64,000 bases of DNA from PZPK01 sp965230795 (GTDB lineage Bacteria > Pseudomonadota > Gammaproteobacteria > Pseudomonadales > Oleiphilaceae). A model generated the notes under the pieces. That model was not told the origin of the DNA, ran no database searches, and saw nothing but the letters and a program-made list of their open reading frames with translations. Position 1 is the stretch's first letter. Each line of letters begins with the position of its first letter. Shown here piece after piece: positions 15,845-23,722 of the stretch. Position numbers and translations under genes: made by a program. Location: the NCBI GenBank assembly GCA_965230795.1, contig OZ246020.1:1488001-1552000 (forward strand). Reading direction: 5' to 3'.

Positions 15845-17416
15845 ATGGAACAACACACACAACATCTCGATGAGTGTTTAAGCGAACGCGACAATCACCT
15901 GTATATGGAAGACTGTGACACGGTTGCGCTGGTGGAGAAATACGGTAGCCCCTTGTTTGTTATGTCAGAACATCAGTTGCGTCAGAACATGCGGCGATTC
16001 AGGCAAGCCTTCGCCGCGTACTGGCCGGATGGGCCAGTAGATGTTCTTCCGGCCAACAAAGCCAACTGGAATACTGCCGTGCGCAGTATCCTCAGCCAGG
16101 AAGGTGCGGGGGCCGATATCTATTCGGAAGGTGAACTGCATTCGGCATTGCTTTGTGGTACCGATCCCGAACTGATCTCAGTGAACGGTGGAGGCAAGTC
16201 CGACGCCATGCTCAAGCGTTGCATCGAAGCCGGCGTTCGCATCACGGTTGAAGATCTGGATGAACCGGAGCGTATCAACCGGATTGCCCAATCCCTCGAC
16301 AAGGTGGCCAAGATTCGATTTCGGGTGAAACCGGATTTTCCCAACTTGTGGAAACGCTCGGACTTTGCTCTGGAGTCTGTATCCATCGATCTGGGTATTC
16401 AGGTGTACAAGTCGGGCATTCCCGCACAGTATCTGGAAGAACTGGGGCGACAGGTCCTGAAGATGAGCCATGTGGAGATGACGGGGATTCATTTTCACGG
16501 TGGCAGGCACTCCAACAGCTTGTGGTACTGGAAAGGCTTGATGAAGCGCTATGCGCAGTTAGTGCTGCATTTGTGCAAAGCCTGGGGAGGTTATCAGCCC
16601 AGGGAACTGGATATTGGCGGTGGCTTTGCCACCCAGCGAGATCCCCACAGTAAACTGGGTGAGCGCGCGGATGCGATCCTGACGTTTTTCACCTATCCCC
16701 TGGAGCTGGCCATGTACGGGCTCACGGCGAGCGGTCGTTACAAGGCCATGTCATCCATGCTGGAAAAGGTCATGGTGAAGGTGCCTGGCAAACAGCGTGC
16801 ACCAGGTGTTGAGGATTACGCCAAAGCGGCGGTGACAACGTTTCGCGATACCCTCAGAGCCGGCGGCATGGACCTGACGAATGTGCGTCTGCAAATTGAA
16901 CCGGGACGAAGTTTTTACAGCAATGCGGGCATCCATCTGACGCGGGTCAAATCGTTTAAACAGCAAACCCGTCCCATGAAGATGAACTGGGTGTTGACCG
17001 ATACGACCTACTTTTTTCTCAGCGGAGGCGTCTACGAATACAACTTTCATGAGTTCAGGGTCGCAAACAAGCTGAACGCGCCGGCAGAACATGTTGCCGA
17101 TGTGGTTGGGCATTCCTGCTATGCCGATCGCATTCTGCCGCTGGTGAAGGTGCCTGAACTCGCAAAAGGGGATGTCATTGCGTTTCTGGATATGGGCGCC
17201 TATCAGGAGGTCTCGGCATCCAATTTCAATGCTTTGCCACGCCCCGCGATGGTTCTCGTAAATGGAGATAAATCCGACATCATTAAGCGAGCGGAGACCA
17301 TCGACGACGTGTTTGCGCGGGATCAGATTCCTGATCGTCTGCGATCATCGGAGAGCGAGGTAATGCAGGTCGACACTGAGGTGGATGTGGTGCAGGAGGA
17401 TGTCGCCAATGCCTGA
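15845..17416 (+). CDS. PLP-dependent decarboxylase, alanine-racemase-like fold (LysA-like)
   Basis: A 523-residue fold-type III enzyme, longer than DAP decarboxylase (about 420). The PLP lysine lies in VLPANKANWNTAVRSIL, and the phosphate-binding glycines are in ELDIGGGFATQRDP. FHGGRHS supplies the ring-stacking His region, and C-terminal substrate residues lie around GHSCYADRILPLVKVPEL and FLDMGAYQEV. It likely decarboxylates a D-amino acid or diamino acid; the extra ~100 residues make plain LysA unlikely. The ATG at 15845 has AAGGGAGA upstream. It follows the SDR by 20 bp and overlaps the next gene by 8 bp. Confidence 0.8.
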   Translation: MEQHTQHLDECLSERDNHLYMEDCDTVALVEKYGSPLFVMSEHQLRQNMRRFRQAFAAYWPDGPVDVLPANKANWNTAVRSILSQEGAGADIYSEGELHSALLCGTDPELISVNGGGKSDAMLKRCIEAGVRITVEDLDEPERINRIAQSLDKVAKIRFRVKPDFPNLWKRSDFALESVSIDLGIQVYKSGIPAQYLEELGRQVLKMSHVEMTGIHFHGGRHSNSLWYWKGLMKRYAQLVLHLCKAWGGYQPRELDIGGGFATQRDPHSKLGERADAILTFFTYPLELAMYGLTASGRYKAMSSMLEKVMVKVPGKQRAPGVEDYAKAAVTTFRDTLRAGGMDLTNVRLQIEPGRSFYSNAGIHLTRVKSFKQQTRPMKMNWVLTDTTYFFLSGGVYEYNFHEFRVANKLNAPAEHVADVVGHSCYADRILPLVKVPELAKGDVIAFLDMGAYQEVSASNFNALPRPAMVLVNGDKSDIIKRAETIDDVFARDQIPDRLRSSESEVMQVDTEVDVVQEDVANA

Positions 17417-17867
17417 AGCCAGTGCAAGTTTGTCCAGGCCAATACCATGGCTCAAGGCCGTGGCCATCCTCAATATTCTGGTGGCTATCAATACCCTGTT
17501 GTTTTGGGTTGGTTTTTTTACGGAAGTGACCTTCCCGGTGGATGAATTGCGTCCGCTGATCGCGAACTTTGATGGCTATTACGCCTGGGAGCGATGCTTT
17601 GTGGTGCCCGATACACTGCTGGCACTCACGGCGATAGTTGCCGCGATTCGGATCATGCAATCGTCTACCGATAGATTGGGGCTCATTTTGCTGGCTGCCA
17701 GTGGTGGGGCGTGGATCTTTCTTGGCGTGCTGGATTTTACCTATGGCGTCAGCAATGGCATGTATACGCTGGGGCACAGCCTCAGCTATACCTTGCTGTC
17801 TATCGGCGTGGGATTGCCTATTGTCGGTGCGATCACTCTTTGGGCTGTCTATCGCTGCTCAGCGTAA
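17409..17867 (+). CDS. Four-helix membrane protein of the TetR/SDR/decarboxylase locus
   Basis: A 152-residue protein with four predicted helices: about 16-38, 62-80, 88-108 and 116-140. I do not recognise the family. The preferred start, ATG 17409, has CAGGAGGA nine bases upstream inside the decarboxylase gene; the ATG at 17400 abuts that site. The 8-bp overlap with the decarboxylase implies coupled translation and therefore a linked role, possibly transport or membrane anchoring of the pathway product. Confidence 0.6.
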   Translation: MPEASASLSRPIPWLKAVAILNILVAINTLLFWVGFFTEVTFPVDELRPLIANFDGYYAWERCFVVPDTLLALTAIVAAIRIMQSSTDRLGLILLAASGGAWIFLGVLDFTYGVSNGMYTLGHSLSYTLLSIGVGLPIVGAITLWAVYRCSA

Positions 17868-17965
17868 ACACGTTTTTGTCAGGTTGTTTTTTAGGCCGAC
17901 TTTGCCCGGACGACCTGTGCCCAGACGATAGCAGATTAAGCTATCGCCCGAACAGGACACGCAGA

Positions 17966-18703
17966 CTACTGTTTGTATTCCCCGGCGCGGGACGCATTGA
18001 GATATTTGTCATAGCGCCCGTCGTCAACCAGCTTCTTGAAGCCGCGGTTGAAGGCGTCTATCAATGCCTGGGCGTCGGGTCGCTGCTTGCTGATAATGAC
18101 GTGATAGTCTCGTGAGGTGAGGGGAGTCGGGTCCGCGGTTAGGGTGTCAGAGAGGCCCAGGCGGTTAATGGTTTCATAACCGACTTCCGTATCTTCCAGC
18201 ACCAGATCGAGTCTGCCGGTGTTGAGCTTTTTGTAATTGCCCTCGTCCTTACCGATGCGATCAATTTTCAGTACACCGGCTTTCTCCAGCTCTTCAACGC
18301 CGTAGGCATATCCGATCACACCGCCAATCTTGTACTTGGATAAATCTTCAGCTTTCGACCATTCCAGGGTGGTGTCCTTGTGGTGAAACAGCGAGGTGCC
18401 CAGTTTCGCGACCGAGTCCGAATACAGAAAATGCTGGGCCCGATCCTCGTTGTGTCCCCAGATCAGCGAGCCGGCATAGGTGCCGGATTTGGCATCTTCA
18501 AAACCCCGCTTCCAGGGTAAAAATACAAAGCTCACCTCGATCCCTTCTTCCGCAAAGGCTTCCTTCACAATTTGAGACATGTAGCCATAGTTTTTGAGAT
18601 TTTCGGAGAGGTAAGGCGCCCATTCTCCATTGGCGAGGGTAATGCTCTGCGCATTCAACAGAGGTGCCAGTAGCATGAGGAGACAAAACAATACTTTGTT
18701 CAT
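17966..18703 (-). CDS. Orphan periplasmic solute-binding protein, family 3
   Basis: A 245-residue secreted protein. The signal peptide is about residues 1-18 (MNKVLFCLLMLLAPLLNA), then a PBPb fold starting ITLANGEWAPYLSENL and continuing VSFVFLPWKRGFEDAKSG. No ABC permease or ATPase lies nearby. It follows a PAS-PAS-GGDEF gene by 119 bp on the same strand, so it might feed a signalling pathway rather than uptake. It is one of six such proteins in the window. Confidence 0.8.
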   Translation of the reverse strand: MNKVLFCLLMLLAPLLNAQSITLANGEWAPYLSENLKNYGYMSQIVKEAFAEEGIEVSFVFLPWKRGFEDAKSGTYAGSLIWGHNEDRAQHFLYSDSVAKLGTSLFHHKDTTLEWSKAEDLSKYKIGGVIGYAYGVEELEKAGVLKIDRIGKDEGNYKKLNTGRLDLVLEDTEVGYETINRLGLSDTLTADPTPLTSRDYHVIISKQRPDAQALIDAFNRGFKKLVDDGRYDKYLNASRAGEYKQ

Positions 18704-18822
18704 AGCAGTAAGCCCTTATGATTATTGTGTGATTTGGTATTGCCTGAAATTAGTGTAGATGATTTTCAGAAAACTGTGATGAGCCTGTACCTTGGAGTCG
18801 GAAGGGCACCGAGAACACATTA

Positions 18823-20205
18823 TCAAGCAATAACAAACCGTCCCTTGCCATCATGTTTCGCCTGATACAATAACTGGTCTGCCGCCTTGAGCTCGCTGTC
18901 CAGGTCGGTTTTGCTATCTGCCTTGCAGACCTTGATACCGATGCTCACCGAAATATGAAGTGTTTTTTTTGAATCCAGGGAAACTGCCAGTGAGCGAATA
19001 CCTTCGATCAATCTGGATGCCAGCGCTTGGGCATCTTCTTCCTTTTCGATGGCGACGCAGAAAGCAAACTCTTCCCCGCCATAGCGGCAGAATGCATCAT
19101 CAGCACGAAAAAACCGATTCAGGAAACCGGATAGGGATTTCAACATCTGGTCGCCTTTGTCATGACCATAGTTGTCGTTCATCTTTTTAAAGTCATCGAT
19201 ATCAATGATGCCGACAACAACGATCAGACCTCTGCGGTCACAGGATTTGATCAGCCTTTCCGAGTGATCGATAAAGTGTCGCCGATTCGGGATGTTGGTG
19301 AGGGGGTCGTAGAAGGCAATCTTTTCCAATTGGGTTTTGGCTTTCTGCAAATCCAGAGTGCGGTCTGCCACCATCTTTTCCAGATCGCGTTTGAGCAGGC
19401 GCAGATCCTTGTTGCGGCTTTCCAATTGCTCCAGATGAAACTTTCGTTCGGAAATATCACGCTCGATCGCGGCAAAGTGGGTCAGTTCACCATATTTGTT
19501 TTTAAGGGGAATCACATTCATTTCAATCCAGTACGGACGACCTTCCCGGTTATAGTTCAACAGCGTTTCGGTAATTGGCTGTTGATCGCGTAGGGCTTGA
19601 TGAATGCGCGCTTTCGTTTCCCCATCGGTGAGTGCGCCCTGGAGGATTCTGGGAGTTTCACCTAATACCTCCTCGGCCCGGTATCCGGTGAGTTCTTCAA
19701 AGGCTTTGTTGACGTAGACAATCTTCGGTCCTGTTGGTGCGTCGACATTATTTGCCTCAGTGACGATGACAATGTCCTGGGTTTTCTCGACGATATCCTG
19801 AAAGGAGAATAATTTTTTGTCTTCGGAGATATCATTGAATGCAACGATCACAAAGCTGTTAGCGTGTCCCGCTTCGCCTTCATAATAGGCGCTGATTTTG
19901 AACCAGCTGACATCCTCGTTGGAACTATCTACGACCCCGATGATTTCGTCTTCAATCCGTTCGCGGGTGCGGATGACCTTGTTCACCGGATAATCGTCAA
20001 TCAGTATTTTTTTGCAGGAATCGTCAACCAGGTTCCAGGTCGGATCAAATACATCTTTGCCGATAATCTGATCGTGGCTGAGTCTCAGTAGTCTGAGAGC
20101 GGTGGGGTTTGCATAAACAATCGAGGTGTCCCAGCGATGAATCACCACACCGATATGCGCATGTTCCAGCAGGCGTTGGAGATCCAGTTCGTGTAGCTCG
20201 GTCAT
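18823..20205 (-). CDS. Diguanylate cyclase with two PAS domains
   Basis: A 460-residue cytoplasmic protein. PAS 1 is at about 8-120 and PAS 2 plus PAC at about 135-250 (LTGYRAEEVLGETPRILQG; HFAAIERDISERK). A short coiled coil at about 255-290 leads to the GGDEF domain at about 300-460. The active site is GGEEF, and the inhibitory I-site RADD lies exactly five residues before it, so it should make c-di-GMP with product inhibition. The PAS 2 sequence resembles LOV-type and redox PAS domains, but the photoactive Cys motif is absent. I use the ATG at 20205 (AAGGTGG upstream); a longer frame to 20472 runs into the divergent gene. Confidence 0.85.
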   Translation of the reverse strand: MTELHELDLQRLLEHAHIGVVIHRWDTSIVYANPTALRLLRLSHDQIIGKDVFDPTWNLVDDSCKKILIDDYPVNKVIRTRERIEDEIIGVVDSSNEDVSWFKISAYYEGEAGHANSFVIVAFNDISEDKKLFSFQDIVEKTQDIVIVTEANNVDAPTGPKIVYVNKAFEELTGYRAEEVLGETPRILQGALTDGETKARIHQALRDQQPITETLLNYNREGRPYWIEMNVIPLKNKYGELTHFAAIERDISERKFHLEQLESRNKDLRLLKRDLEKMVADRTLDLQKAKTQLEKIAFYDPLTNIPNRRHFIDHSERLIKSCDRRGLIVVVGIIDIDDFKKMNDNYGHDKGDQMLKSLSGFLNRFFRADDAFCRYGGEEFAFCVAIEKEEDAQALASRLIEGIRSLAVSLDSKKTLHISVSIGIKVCKADSKTDLDSELKAADQLLYQAKHDGKGRFVIA

Positions 20206-20362
20206 GATATATTCACCACCTTGATTGCTTTCACCAAATATAGTCCAAGGATGCCATCTTGGCAGACTTGTGCTCAGATTCTTTGACGTGAGCGAAGTGA
20301 CAAGGCAGCACATGCATTTCATGCTTGGCACACCAGCAAATCCGGAGAGGCAGCGTTGGAAT

Positions 20363-20992
20363 ATGACGAGAAGCTTAAGGTTAGCAAGAACGTTGGTTTT
20401 GATTCTGCTTGCGCTGTTGATAGCCGCATGCGGCGAGCAGGTATTGGCACCCCTTGATCGCAATGCCACCATTCTTGCTTTTGGTGACAGCCTGACCTAC
20501 GGCACGGGTGTCGGGGGAGCAGAGCAGAATGCGAGCTATCCCAGCGTGCTCGCACGTCTGAGTGGTCGTGAGGTGATTAATGCGGGTGTTCCCGGAGAGA
20601 AGACGAGCGAAGGTAAGGAACGACTGCCGGAAGCCCTGGAATACCACGATCCGGATCTGCTGATTCTGATTGAAGGCGGAAACGATATCCTTAGGAATCG
20701 TCGGCACGAAGCGATCAAAGCAGATCTCAAGGTGATGATTCAGACCGCTGAGCAGGCAAGTGTGCCTGTGGTCTTGATCGGCGTACCCGAGAAGAAGCTG
20801 TTCTCCAGTTCAGCGCCATTCTATGCTGAGCTGGCCGAGGAGCATGGCTTGGTGTTTGACGGTGAATTGATTGGTGATTTAATGCGTTCGCCATCCATGA
20901 AGTCGGATCCCATTCACTTCAATCAAGCCGGGTACCGCGCCATGGCAGAATCGGTTTACACATTGCTTCAGGATCAAGGGGCGCTTGAATAG
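20363..20992 (+). CDS. GDSL-family esterase lipoprotein (TesA-like)
   Basis: A 209-residue SGNH hydrolase. Block I is FGDSLTYGTGV (Ser nucleophile), block III is GGNDILR and block V is DPIHFNQAGY (Asp and His), so the catalytic set is complete. Unlike TesA, which is a soluble periplasmic enzyme, the N-terminus here has a lipobox (LLIAAC, Cys23), so it should be a membrane-anchored lipoprotein. The likely activity is arylesterase, thioesterase or lysophospholipase. It is 30 bp upstream of mscL and probably co-transcribed. The long upstream in-frame extension to 20225 is rejected. Confidence 0.85.
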   Translation: MTRSLRLARTLVLILLALLIAACGEQVLAPLDRNATILAFGDSLTYGTGVGGAEQNASYPSVLARLSGREVINAGVPGEKTSEGKERLPEALEYHDPDLLILIEGGNDILRNRRHEAIKADLKVMIQTAEQASVPVVLIGVPEKKLFSSSAPFYAELAEEHGLVFDGELIGDLMRSPSMKSDPIHFNQAGYRAMAESVYTLLQDQGALE

Positions 20993-21022
20993 GAAACTGG
21001 AGCACACATCAAGAGACGGATC

Positions 21023-21478
21023 ATGAAATCGATACTCAATGAATACAAAAAGTTCGCCCTCAAGGGCAATGTGCTGGATATGGCGGTGGGCATCGTCGTC
21101 GGTGGTGCATTTGCCACCATTGCCTCCAGCTTTGTTGATAATATCTTTTCACCGGTGCTGGGGCTGTTAACCAGTGATGTGGACCTGGCTGACCTGTTCG
21201 TGGTGCTCAAGCAGGGTGAAACAGGTGGCACCTATGCGACCCTTCAACAGGCCAACGCCGACGGCGCAGTGACGCTGAGTTATGGTCTCTTTCTCAATGG
21301 TGTGTTCAGCTTTCTGATTGTTTCCTGGTTTGCTTTCTTGCTGGTGAAGGGCATCAACCATCTGCGTCAGAAGGAAGAGGTGCAGGGAAAACGCGAGCAC
21401 AAGGATTGTCCCCGCTGTTTCAGTGCCATTGATAAACGCGCCACACGCTGTGCATTTTGTAGTACGGATATTCCGTAG
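21023..21478 (+). CDS. mscL: Large-conductance mechanosensitive channel with a zinc-ribbon tail
   Basis: A 151-residue MscL. The N-terminus is YKKFALKGNVLDMAVGIVVG, with TM1 at about 17-45 and TM2 at about 88-110, separated by a periplasmic loop. This is the safety valve against osmotic downshock. The C-terminus is unusual: in place of the acidic helix bundle seen in E. coli MscL there is a CxxC-x10-CxxC zinc ribbon (Cys129, 132, 143, 146). The identity is firm. The role of the ribbon (assembly, interaction or redox sensing) is not known to me. Confidence 0.92.
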   Translation: MKSILNEYKKFALKGNVLDMAVGIVVGGAFATIASSFVDNIFSPVLGLLTSDVDLADLFVVLKQGETGGTYATLQQANADGAVTLSYGLFLNGVFSFLIVSWFAFLLVKGINHLRQKEEVQGKREHKDCPRCFSAIDKRATRCAFCSTDIP

Positions 21479-21538
21479 AAACATAGAAATGCTTTAGACT
21501 CGTTGCCTCTTCATCACATGAATCAGGAGATAAGAAAG

Positions 21539-22195
21539 TTGAATTTTGTTTTTAAGGGATTAGTCATACCGTTTTTTATAATCTTGAGCTTGGTTTTGGT
21601 GGGGTGTGCGGTTAAGCCAACATACGTGGATCCCCCGTCTACTGAAGCTGGTTTTATCGTGGGAACGATTGGTAAGAAAACGTACGGGGATCATCTTAGT
21701 AAGCATGTGTATAGCAATTTAGTCTTTCGAAAGTTGGGTTCGGAGGAAACACATGTGATTTCATACGAGGAAAATACGATCATTCCGCCAAAAGACGGAG
21801 AAATTACTCTCGAAGACAAGGCATACGATTCATTCTCGGTTGCTCTCTTGCCAGGAGATTATGAAATTTTTCGAGTGAGCTTTACCGCTCCTGCTGGTTT
21901 GGGGACGATTGACTATGAAGCGAAAGAAAATTTCTCTATGCCTTTTAAAGTAGAAAAAGGTGTTTCGACATACTTGGGAGAGTTTACGAGCTTCGGGACA
22001 AAGGGGAAAAATATATTTGGGCTTAATGTCACCAATGGAGGATTCTTTGGATACAGTGCTGCTAAACAGGAAAGAGATTTGCCACTTATTTTTTCAAAGC
22101 ATCCTAAAGTGAGTAAGAAGATCAGGTCTGAAAACCTATCCGAATTTGCGAACGAATATATTATTAAAATTGAAGATATTGAAATGAGCGAATAG
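21539..22195 (+). CDS. Uncharacterised lipoprotein (218 aa), AT-rich gene
   Basis: I do not recognise the family. The best start is TTG at 21539 with AGGAG nine bases upstream; an ATG at 21518 lies before that site. The signal is MNFVFKGLVIPFFIILSLVL with the lipobox LVGC (Cys23). The mature part is predicted mostly beta (GDYEIFRVSFTAPAGLG; TYLGEFTSFGTKGKNIFGLN). The gene is visibly richer in A/T than its neighbours, with AAA, GAA and ATT codons prominent, which hints at acquisition from elsewhere. It stands 60 bp after mscL. Confidence 0.65.
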   Translation: MNFVFKGLVIPFFIILSLVLVGCAVKPTYVDPPSTEAGFIVGTIGKKTYGDHLSKHVYSNLVFRKLGSEETHVISYEENTIIPPKDGEITLEDKAYDSFSVALLPGDYEIFRVSFTAPAGLGTIDYEAKENFSMPFKVEKGVSTYLGEFTSFGTKGKNIFGLNVTNGGFFGYSAAKQERDLPLIFSKHPKVSKKIRSENLSEFANEYIIKIEDIEMSE

Positions 22196-22245
22196 CCAAA
22201 GCGATGCTTCGGCTCCTTTGATGATCGCGCCAGCACCAGTAAAAG

Positions 22246-22629
22246 ATGAAACTTCGATTCAGATCCAATCGTCCTGCCATTTACGGCGGTGTGGTGCTGG
22301 CGCTGGCATTGCTGTTTATGGTCATGCACCCGCCGGGAGTGACTGTCACGTCCCAGAGTATCCAATGCAGTGCCGGCGCCTGCGAATTGGTGTTTGTCCT
22401 GCACAACAACACTCTGGACCTGAAACAGGGTGAGCTGTTTTTCCGTCTGGAATTCGATGGCCAGTACGATACTGGAACCGACATTGACACAACAAGCGAG
22501 GCCATGTCGGATATGGGGCAGATACCGTTTCGATTGCAGGCAGGTGAAACAAAGACCCTGAAGCAGGCCTATGTCTACCCGGTTTTCAATCCCCTCATTC
22601 ATACCGAGGTAATACTGGATGAGCCATAG
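22246..22629 (+). CDS. Uncharacterised membrane-anchored protein (127 aa)
   Basis: A single N-terminal helix (about 11-28, YGGVVLALALLFMVMH) followed by an extracytoplasmic domain. Two Cys (SIQCSAGACELVF) could form a disulfide. The domain reads as an Ig-like beta fold (VFVLHNNTLDLKQGELFF), but that is inference. The last 11 bp overlap the next gene, which looks like a papain-type peptidase, so the pair is translationally coupled. It could be its membrane partner, inhibitor or substrate. I do not recognise the family. Confidence 0.6.
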   Translation: MKLRFRSNRPAIYGGVVLALALLFMVMHPPGVTVTSQSIQCSAGACELVFVLHNNTLDLKQGELFFRLEFDGQYDTGTDIDTTSEAMSDMGQIPFRLQAGETKTLKQAYVYPVFNPLIHTEVILDEP

Positions 22630-23071
22630 AGCATCCAGGTCGAGCCTGGAGTTTCAAGCCGTCATTCAGGAAGAGGTGACTGGCTGTGGCATTGCCGTGT
22701 GCGCGGTCCTGGCCCGAATCAGCTATGCCGAGGCTCGGGAACGGGCTCTCAAACTCGGGATTGATGCCGCCGATTCAAGACTGTGGTCCGATACCTCGTC
22801 GGTACGCCGATTACTTTATGAGCTGGGAATTGATTGCGCCGAAGAAGAATCGCCTTTCAGCACTTGGGAAGAACTGCCTGATACCGCTTTGCTGGCCATC
22901 AAGTGGCATCTGGAAAAGGGCAAGCCTTTTTGGCATTGGGTGGTTTTCAGTCGCACGGCATCCGACGGTGTGGTGCTGGATTCCAAAGCCTCCCTTAAAC
23001 ACCATCCGCGCCGGGATTTTGGGCGTATCAAACCGAAATGGTTTATTCCGATCAACTTCAATTTGCAGTGA
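22619..23071 (+). CDS. C39-like papain-fold peptidase domain protein
   Basis: A 150-residue protein. The N-terminal region has EEVTGCGIAVCAVLARISY with Cys in the GCGIA context at the head of a helix. Later come PFWHWVVFSR (His) and VVLDSKASL (Asp). Cys...His...Asp in this order and spacing is the C39/papain catalytic layout of peptidases that cut double-Gly leaders or act as structural domains. There is no signal peptide, so it may be cytoplasmic. It overlaps the upstream membrane-anchored gene by 11 bp. The triad is read from the sequence; activity and target are inference. Confidence 0.6.
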   Translation: MSHRASRSSLEFQAVIQEEVTGCGIAVCAVLARISYAEARERALKLGIDAADSRLWSDTSSVRRLLYELGIDCAEEESPFSTWEELPDTALLAIKWHLEKGKPFWHWVVFSRTASDGVVLDSKASLKHHPRRDFGRIKPKWFIPINFNLQ

Positions 23072-23110
23072 CCCGATCCAATTGAATCATTCCGGCATTT
23101 ACACGCTCGG

Positions 23111-23722
23111 CTATTCACTAAAGCGACAGTAACGCTCCGCCAGCTTCACCATATTGGCATCGTCCGTTTCCTGCGTGAAGTGCTCACCATCATAGGAGGC
23201 AAGAGGGACGCCACTGAGCCCCCCCTGGCTCGTCGCGGTTTCCAGGTAGCAATACTGTTCGTAAGGACGATTCAGGTTTTCCGGTGCATAGGTTTTCCCT
23301 GTGACCACATGATCACCGGACGGGGTCAGGTTGCGGTGGAAGACCGTAAAGCTGGTGTTGATAAACGGCGCGTCCTCGCCCTGAATCTGTTCCGTTGAGG
23401 ATAAGGATTGCAGGGCCTGCCGGTTTTCGCTATTTGCCGGTGCCACCGGATAGGAGGGCGGCGTGGCCTGCAGCAACCACCAGATGAGCGTTGCAGTCAG
23501 CGCTACAATAGCGATGCTGGCGACCACAAAAAACACCGTTCGCGTACTTTTTTCATAGCGCTGGGTTCGATAGATAAAGGTCATCAGCTCCTGCTTCTGG
23601 ACCTGATTGTCGATGGCGCGATTCATGGCATCGAAATTATGACTGACGTAGTCATAGTCCCTGTCAGGTCCGGATGTCGATTCCCCACGTGCTTTGTTCC
23701 CGGTTTGCATGTCCTCAGGCAT
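23111..23722 (-). CDS. Single-pass membrane protein, partner of the coiled-coil gene
   Basis: A 203-residue protein. The N-terminal ~60 residues are hydrophilic and cytoplasmic, then come one helix (about 62-84) and an extracytoplasmic domain of about 115 residues with two Cys (YCYLET near the middle, YCRFSE at the end) that may pair. Starts at 23722 or 23710 are both possible; 23722 overlaps the stop of the 609-residue gene by 8 bp, so the two are coupled. I do not recognise the family, but the coupling implies a shared complex. Confidence 0.6.
   Translation of the reverse strand: MPEDMQTGNKARGESTSGPDRDYDYVSHNFDAMNRAIDNQVQKQELMTFIYRTQRYEKSTRTVFFVVASIAIVALTATLIWWLLQATPPSYPVAPANSENRQALQSLSSTEQIQGEDAPFINTSFTVFHRNLTPSGDHVVTGKTYAPENLNRPYEQYCYLETATSQGGLSGVPLASYDGEHFTQETDDANMVKLAERYCRFSE

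Noticed and set aside
20206..20472. N-terminal extension of the PAS-GGDEF frame to 20472
   Set aside because: It would run through the divergent esterase gene start; the ATG at 20205 has a ribosome-binding site and begins right at the first PAS domain.
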